A DNA stretch of 64,000 nt from Jeotgalibacillus terrae (GTDB taxonomy: Bacteria > Bacillota > Bacilli > Bacillales > Jeotgalibacillaceae): the NCBI RefSeq assembly GCF_016908195.1, contig NZ_JAFBDK010000015.1:27950-91949 (forward strand), in the 5' to 3' direction. This document shows, piece by piece, positions 59,551-64,000 of the stretch. Within the stretch, counting starts at the first letter, position 1. Every line of letters starts with the position of its first letter. The translations under genes and the position numbers were made by a program. Below the pieces are notes generated by a model. The model saw only the letters and a list, made by a program, of their open reading frames with translations. It was not told the origin of the DNA and searched no databases.

Positions 59551-61557
59551 TTAACCTTTAATCAAAGCTTCAACACGTTTCACAACATTTTCCGGTGTAA
59601 ATCCGTACTCTTTCAGTACTGTTCCACCCGGTGCTGATGCACCGAAAGTGTCAATACCAAGGACATCACCTTCAATACCAGTGTAGCGTTCCCAACCAAG
59701 TGGGGATGCCATTTCAACAGCAAATCGCTTTTTAACGTTAGCAGGTAGTACAGACTGTTTGTATTCAGCAGACTGCTTCTCAAAACGGTCCCATGATGGC
59801 ATTGATACTACTGCAGCGTCAATATTTTTTTCACGTAGAAGCTGCTGCGCTTCGTATGCAAGACTTACTTCTGATCCACTGGCAAGCAGCAGAACATCAG
59901 CTACATCTTTTTCAGAAGGAGATACTGTATAAGCACCTTTTTTAACTCCTTCATACGCTGTTTCAGCTGTTCCAGGAAGCGTTGGTAGTCCCTGACGCGT
60001 CAATACCAGCGTAGTCGGATGATCAGTTGCTTCCATTGAAAGCTTCCATGCTGCTGAGACTTCATTTCCATCAGCAGGACGCACAACAGAAAGCCCAGGC
60101 ATTGCTCTAAGTGAAGGAAGCTGCTCTACCGGTTCATGCGTAGGTCCGTCTTCTCCGACAGCAATACTATCGTGTGTAAAGACATAAGTGACTGGAACCC
60201 CCATTAATGCTGACAGTCTGATAGCAGGGCGTACATAATCACTGAATACAAAGAATGTACCTCCATAGACACGTAGACCGCCATGTAAAGCCATACCGTT
60301 AAGTGCAGTACCCATTGCAAATTCACGTACACCAAACCAGATATTTCGTCCATCAGGAGTTTCTGCCGTGAAATCAGCCTCATCTTTCATCATTGTATTA
60401 TTTGAACCTGCAAGGTCTGCAGAACCTCCAAATAAGGTTGGGACTGTTTTCGAAATTGCATTTAATACTTCCCCGGAAGAAGCACGGCTGGCAAGTGTTT
60501 TCCCATCTTCATATACTGGAAGATCCTGATCCCATCCGTCAGCAAGCCTGCCTTCGATCGCATCTGATAACTCCTGAGCCAGTTCAGGGTAAGCTTTCTT
60601 GTAGTTTTCGAACTTCTCATTCCACTCATTTTCTTTTTCAGAACCGTTTTTTCCTACAAGTTCTTCAAAGCGCTGATAAACTTCGTCAGGTACATAGAAT
60701 GACTCTTCAGCTTCCCACTGATAAGCCTCTTTAGCCAGGATTGATTCATCGTTGCCCAGTGGTGCACCGTGCGCTTTTGAAGTACCTGCTCTATTTGGAG
60801 AACCAAATCCGATCACAGTTTTAATTTCAATCATTGCAGGACGGCTTGAATCAGCTTTTGCTGCTTTAATCGCTTCAGCAACTTCTGCTACATCATTGCC
60901 ATCATCTACTCGAATATATTGCCAATTATAAGATTCAAACCTCTTTTTCACACTCTCTGAAAATGAGCGATCCAAATCGCCATCTAAAGAAATATCATTT
61001 GAGTCATAAAGTACAATTAATTTATCGAGCTGTAAGTGTCCTGCAAGTGAAGCAGCTTCTGAAGATACGCCTTCCATCAGGTCTCCGTCTCCACAAAGCG
61101 TATAAGTATAATGGTCAATCACTTCATGACCTTCACGGTTATATTTTGCACTTAAGTGCTTTTCAGCCATGGCCATTCCTACAGCCATGCCAATCCCCTG
61201 ACCAAGTGGACCGGTAGTTGCTTCTACACCTTTAGTATGTTTATATTCAGGATGACCTGGTGTCTTTGATCCCCATTGTCTGAAGTTTTTAATTTCATCC
61301 AGACTCAGATCATACCCTGACAAGTGAAGCAGACTATATAACAGCATTGAGCCATGCCCTGCTGATAATACGAATCGGTCACGGTCGAACCAGTCAGGAT
61401 TTTTAGGGTTATGGTTCATAAATTGAGTCCATAACGTATAAGCGAACGGTGCAGCTCCCATTGGAAGGCCCGGGTGTCCTGAATTCGCTTTATCAATTGC
61501 ATCAATTGATAGCGTTCTGATTGTGTTAATTGCTAAATCATCTGTCTTATTAAACAT
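59551..61557 (-). CDS. tkt: Transketolase
   Basis: TPP enzyme of the pentose phosphate pathway, 668 aa. [16 protein letters not shown] at the N-terminus, TPP/Mg site [19 protein letters not shown] near 155, and [21 protein letters not shown] near 470. ATG 61557 has AAAGGATG upstream. Monocistronic, with terminators on both sides. Confidence 0.97.
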   Translation of the reverse strand: MFNKTDDLAINTIRTLSIDAIDKANSGHPGLPMGAAPFAYTLWTQFMNHNPKNPDWFDRDRFVLSAGHGSMLLYSLLHLSGYDLSLDEIKNFRQWGSKTPGHPEYKHTKGVEATTGPLGQGIGMAVGMAMAEKHLSAKYNREGHEVIDHYTYTLCGDGDLMEGVSSEAASLAGHLQLDKLIVLYDSNDISLDGDLDRSFSESVKKRFESYNWQYIRVDDGNDVAEVAEAIKAAKADSSRPAMIEIKTVIGFGSPNRAGTSKAHGAPLGNDESILAKEAYQWEAEESFYVPDEVYQRFEELVGKNGSEKENEWNEKFENYKKAYPELAQELSDAIEGRLADGWDQDLPVYEDGKTLASRASSGEVLNAISKTVPTLFGGSADLAGSNNTMMKDEADFTAETPDGRNIWFGVREFAMGTALNGMALHGGLRVYGGTFFVFSDYVRPAIRLSALMGVPVTYVFTHDSIAVGEDGPTHEPVEQLPSLRAMPGLSVVRPADGNEVSAAWKLSMEATDHPTTLVLTRQGLPTLPGTAETAYEGVKKGAYTVSPSEKDVADVLLLASGSEVSLAYEAQQLLREKNIDAAVVSMPSWDRFEKQSAEYKQSVLPANVKKRFAVEMASPLGWERYTGIEGDVLGIDTFGASAPGGTVLKEYGFTPENVVKRVEALIKG

Positions 61558-61598
61558 CAAATACATCCTTTCTATTCACACGTGATACGTCTTATTGT

Positions 61599-61634
61599 AC
61601 AAAAAATAAGAGGAGATGTACAAACATCTCCCCC
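61599..61634 (-). terminator. Terminator of ynzC
   Basis: Minus strand GGAGATGT, TTGT loop, ACATCTCC followed by TCTTATTTTTT. Confidence 0.75.
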
Positions 61635-61677
61635 GAAAAAACAAAACTACTGATTAATTTATCTGTTTAATGTTATA

Positions 61678-61911
61678 TTAATTCATTTTGTTCCTTTTTT
61701 TAGCATCTTTTAACTTATCTGGTGTCACGTCTTTTCCTTCCGGATCGATGACTGTGACATTTTCGATCGTCTGCTTCATTGAGCCCCGGAATGCCTGCAG
61801 GTACTCCTGTCTGAGTTCCTGTTGCTCTTTAGCTTCCTCACTTGAAAGTAAGTCTTCCTTCGATTTAGCAGATAATTCATTAATTCTTTTGATCTTGTCT
61901 TCAGACAACAT
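61678..61911 (-). CDS. ynzC: DUF896 protein YnzC
   Basis: A 77-aa helical-hairpin protein: KIKRINELSAKSKEDLLSSE, then ELRQEYLQAFRGSMKQTIENV and VIDPEGKDVTPDKLKDAKKRN. B. subtilis YnzC is a LexA-controlled gene product in the yneA operon. Start ATG 61911 lies 9 nt from GAGAGG; a TTG at 61920 is too close. Third gene of yneA-yneB-ynzC. Confidence 0.93.
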   Translation of the reverse strand: MLSEDKIKRINELSAKSKEDLLSSEEAKEQQELRQEYLQAFRGSMKQTIENVTVIDPEGKDVTPDKLKDAKKRNKMN

Positions 61912-61978
61912 TTTATTCAACCTCTCTTTCAGGTATGCTTCTATGTATGTTAAAAGAAAGAGAGAAATTTGACAAGCA

Positions 61979-62644
<666 letters not shown>

Positions 62645-62977
62645 CTACTCGTTATCAGACGCCAAATGAATCGTGTCTTCACTATAACGGAAAACTTCTT
62701 CTTTAACCGGTAACCTGAGCGTATCACCCGTAACAATAAGATGAGATGAAAGATCATTATTTTCGCTAACCCACTCGATAAAACTTTCAGGTGTCATTGC
62801 TGTATGTTCAGCATATTTCTCTGCGTATGACCATAATGTATCTCCCTCACTTACCGTAACCTCTGCATATTCCGAGTGACTGTCAGCGGTATTAGTAAAT
62901 ACCAGGAACAGGCTAAAGCAAAGTGCAGTTACCACAAATAGAATAACAAAAGAATATTTTCTCCACAATGCAGTCAT
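62645..62977 (-). CDS. yneA: SOS-induced cell division suppressor YneA
   Basis: A 110-aa membrane protein with one helix (about 9-29) and an extracytoplasmic LysM domain (SEGDTLWSYAEKYAEHTAM to TGDTLRLP). It delays septation after DNA damage. GGAGG at 8 nt before ATG 62977. Divergent from lexA, with shared operators; TTGACC-N17-TATACT promoter on the minus strand (63049-63021). Confidence 0.93.
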   Translation of the reverse strand: MTALWRKYSFVILFVVTALCFSLFLVFTNTADSHSEYAEVTVSEGDTLWSYAEKYAEHTAMTPESFIEWVSENNDLSSHLIVTGDTLRLPVKEEVFRYSEDTIHLASDNE

Positions 62978-62992
62978 TAAAATCGCCTCCAT

Positions 62993-63006
62993 AGAATGTG
63001 CGTTCG
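62993..63006 (-). promoter_or_regulatory. LexA box 1 (yneA side)
   Basis: Minus strand CGAAC-GCAC-ATTCT: one perfect half-site, one weak; between the yneA promoter and its start codon. Confidence 0.55.
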
Positions 63007-63029
63007 CTTTTATTAATTTGAGTATAATA

Positions 63030-63043
63030 CGAACATTTGTTTT
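63030..63043. promoter_or_regulatory. LexA box 2 (yneA promoter spacer)
   Basis: CGAACATTTGTTTT, inside the spacer of the yneA promoter (TTGACC 63049-63044, TATACT 63026-63021 on the minus strand). Confidence 0.78.
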
Positions 63044-63060
63044 GGTCAACTGTAAAAACT

Positions 63061-63074
63061 CGAACTTATGTTTG
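63061..63074. promoter_or_regulatory. LexA box 3 (lexA promoter)
   Basis: CGAACTTATGTTTG, overlapping the -35 of the lexA promoter (TTGTAT 63072-63077, 17 nt, TACAAT 63095-63100). Confidence 0.85.
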
Positions 63075-63136
63075 TATTTTTAAAGTCTCTGTGCTACAAT
63101 TTAGAAAAGTTTCAATATGAAATGAGGTGCTGCAGT

Positions 63137-63757
63137 ATGAAGAAATTATCAAAACGTCAGCTTGATATATTGAATTTTATTAAGCGCGAAGTTCAGGATA
63201 AAGGATATCCACCGTCTGTACGTGAAATCGGTCTGGCAGTCGGACTCGCTTCAAGTTCCACAGTGCATGGTCACCTTGCCCGGCTTGAGAGCAAAGGTCT
63301 AATCAGAAGAGATCCCACTAAACCAAGAGCCATCGAGGTCATTTCTCTTGAAGAAGATAAGATCCCAACCCAGCGTGTGGTAAATGTCCCGCTCGTCGGT
63401 AAGGTAACTGCCGGCTCTCCAATTACAGCCATTGAGAATGTGGAAGAATACTTTCCACTTCCTGAAAGACTCGCTTCATCTGATGACGCAGTGTTTATGC
63501 TGGAGATCATGGGAGATTCTATGATTGAAGCAGGAATTTTAGACGGAGATCTAGTAATTGTTAAACAGCAAAATACTGCAAATAACGGTGATATCGTTGT
63601 GGCTATGACAGATGAAGACGAAGCAACGGTTAAGCGCTTTTTCAAAGAAAAAGATTATGTCAGACTGCAACCTGAAAATTCTTCAATGTCTCCTATCATT
63701 CTGAATAACGTATCTATATTGGGTAAAGTTGTAGGTGTCTATAGACAGGTACACTAA
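63137..63757 (+). CDS. lexA: LexA repressor
   Basis: A 206-aa SOS repressor. Winged HTH at residues 1-65 ([20 protein letters not shown]), cleavage site Ala92-Gly93 in VTAGSP, catalytic Ser128 in [10 protein letters not shown] and Lys166 in ATVKRFF. RecA filaments trigger self-cleavage. ATG 63137 has GAGGTG at 7 nt. Autoregulated through box 3; divergent from yneA. Confidence 0.97.
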   Translation: MKKLSKRQLDILNFIKREVQDKGYPPSVREIGLAVGLASSSTVHGHLARLESKGLIRRDPTKPRAIEVISLEEDKIPTQRVVNVPLVGKVTAGSPITAIENVEEYFPLPERLASSDDAVFMLEIMGDSMIEAGILDGDLVIVKQQNTANNGDIVVAMTDEDEATVKRFFKEKDYVRLQPENSSMSPIILNNVSILGKVVGVYRQVH

Positions 63758-63798
63758 AAAAACCGAACATATTGACTGAGTCAATATGTTCGGTTTTC
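63758..63798. terminator. Terminator of lexA
   Basis: AAAACCGAACATATTGA with its perfect 17-bp inverse, CTGAG loop, ending in TTTT; also serves the convergent hydrolase remnant. Confidence 0.92.
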
Positions 63799-63898
63799 AT
63801 TTGTTCTGATCATTTTTCAGCACAGATTTTATGTATTCTGAAACCTGATCGGGTATTTCGATAGGCAGCATGTGCCCCCCACTTTCGAACATGTGCGT
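63797..63898 (-). pseudogene. C-terminal remnant of an alpha/beta hydrolase
   Basis: The minus strand reads HMFESGGHMLPIEIPDQVSE and then YIKSVLKNDQNK before a TGA. GGHMLPIE-P is the usual C-terminal end of alpha/beta hydrolases, with the catalytic His in GHM. The frame loses similarity just upstream at about 63899 and reaches an in-frame TAG at 63955-63953, so the 5' part has been separated from this end by the sequence described next. Whether the rest of the gene survives lies outside the window. Confidence 0.6.
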
Positions 63899-64000
63899 GT
63901 TGGAATGAATACAGCCATTAGATTGACCCACCTTTGCCATCTTTTTGATCCACTAGTGACACGTTTTTATACCACCTCTGCCATAGAGAGATCCACCCTT
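63899..64000. mobile_element. Probable end of an IS21-family insertion sequence
   Basis: From about 63899 (TGTTGGAATG) the sequence changes character and carries two copies of a 44-bp unit: CCACC-TGCCAT-GATCCAC at 63928-63953 and again at 63972-63997. Iterated subterminal repeats of the GTGGATC ... ATGGCA ... GGTGG type, and ends beginning with TG, are features I associate with IS21-like elements. The element continues beyond the window, so no transposase is visible. Exact left boundary and target duplication are inferred. Confidence 0.5.

Noticed and set aside
63889..63902. CGAACATGTGCGTG as a LexA box
   Set aside because: Only one half-site is present, and it lies within the hydrolase remnant at the IS junction.

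Overview
The window is chromosomal DNA of a low-GC, Gram-positive, Bacillus-like bacterium (Bacillota). The gene order lexA / yneA-yneB-ynzC-tkt-yneF, ynzD, ccdA-yneI-ccdC, yneK, acnA, yneP-yneQ-yneR, plsY, yneT, parE-parC, alsT is that of the Bacillus subtilis region around lexA and citB. Ribosome binding sites are AGGAGG-like, sigma-A promoters are TTGACA/TATAAT-like, there are many TTG and GTG starts, and almost every transcription unit ends in a hairpin plus T-run. My guess is Bacillaceae or Caryophanaceae (something like Jeotgalibacillus); this is inferred from style and synteny only. No rRNA, tRNA, CRISPR array or prophage was seen.

Layout. 0-5 kb: partial yaaN with xpaC, an ArsR regulator, a DUF1033 gene, an AI-2E-type permease, and a cold-shock gene with a long structured leader lying between two DUF1232 genes. 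5-12.6 kb: ABC-F ykpA, hydrolase mhqD, a PadR/RTP-like winged-helix gene with a dyad, cvfB, speD, a YdjM-like membrane protein with a possible SOS box, a 51-aa stress-type membrane peptide and an LCP cell-wall ligase. 12.8-18 kb: msrA, a preQ1-I riboswitch controlling queC-queD-queE (no queF), ydjO, three small hydrophilic genes and an SDR oxidoreductase. 18-28 kb: hom-thrC-thrB, a three-gene operon (unknown, DUF1499, mercuric-reductase-like flavoprotein), proC-proB-proA, ykqA. 29-43 kb: alsT, parE-parC, yneT, a three-gene osmolyte ABC importer, plsY, yneR/Q/P, an FbpB-like peptide and acnA. 43.7-56 kb: a block not expected from the B. subtilis order, with an amidase/nuclease/lytic-transglycosylase operon, a MarR gene with a palindromic operator, a BCCT transporter with a sigma-B-like promoter, a SCO1/PLD/acidic-protein operon and sbcD-sbcC. 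56-64 kb: return to synteny (yneK, ccd genes, ynzD, yneF, tkt, ynzC, yneB, yneA, lexA). The right edge appears to be the end of an IS21-type element inserted into the 3' end of an alpha/beta hydrolase gene.

Regulatory themes. LexA-box-like sites lie at lexA/yneA (three), parE, sbcD and the ydjM-like gene, so DNA damage response genes dominate the regulatory picture. Two full matches to the CcpA cre consensus lie upstream of hom and of proC, a CcpC-type dyad lies upstream of acnA, and a sigma-B-type promoter precedes the betaine/choline-type transporter. I did not find a clearly new multi-gene defence or biosynthetic system. The best leads are the hairpin enclosing the DUF1033 ribosome binding site, the csp leader, the RTP-like protein and its dyad, the mer-like flavoprotein operon and the IS21-like junction.
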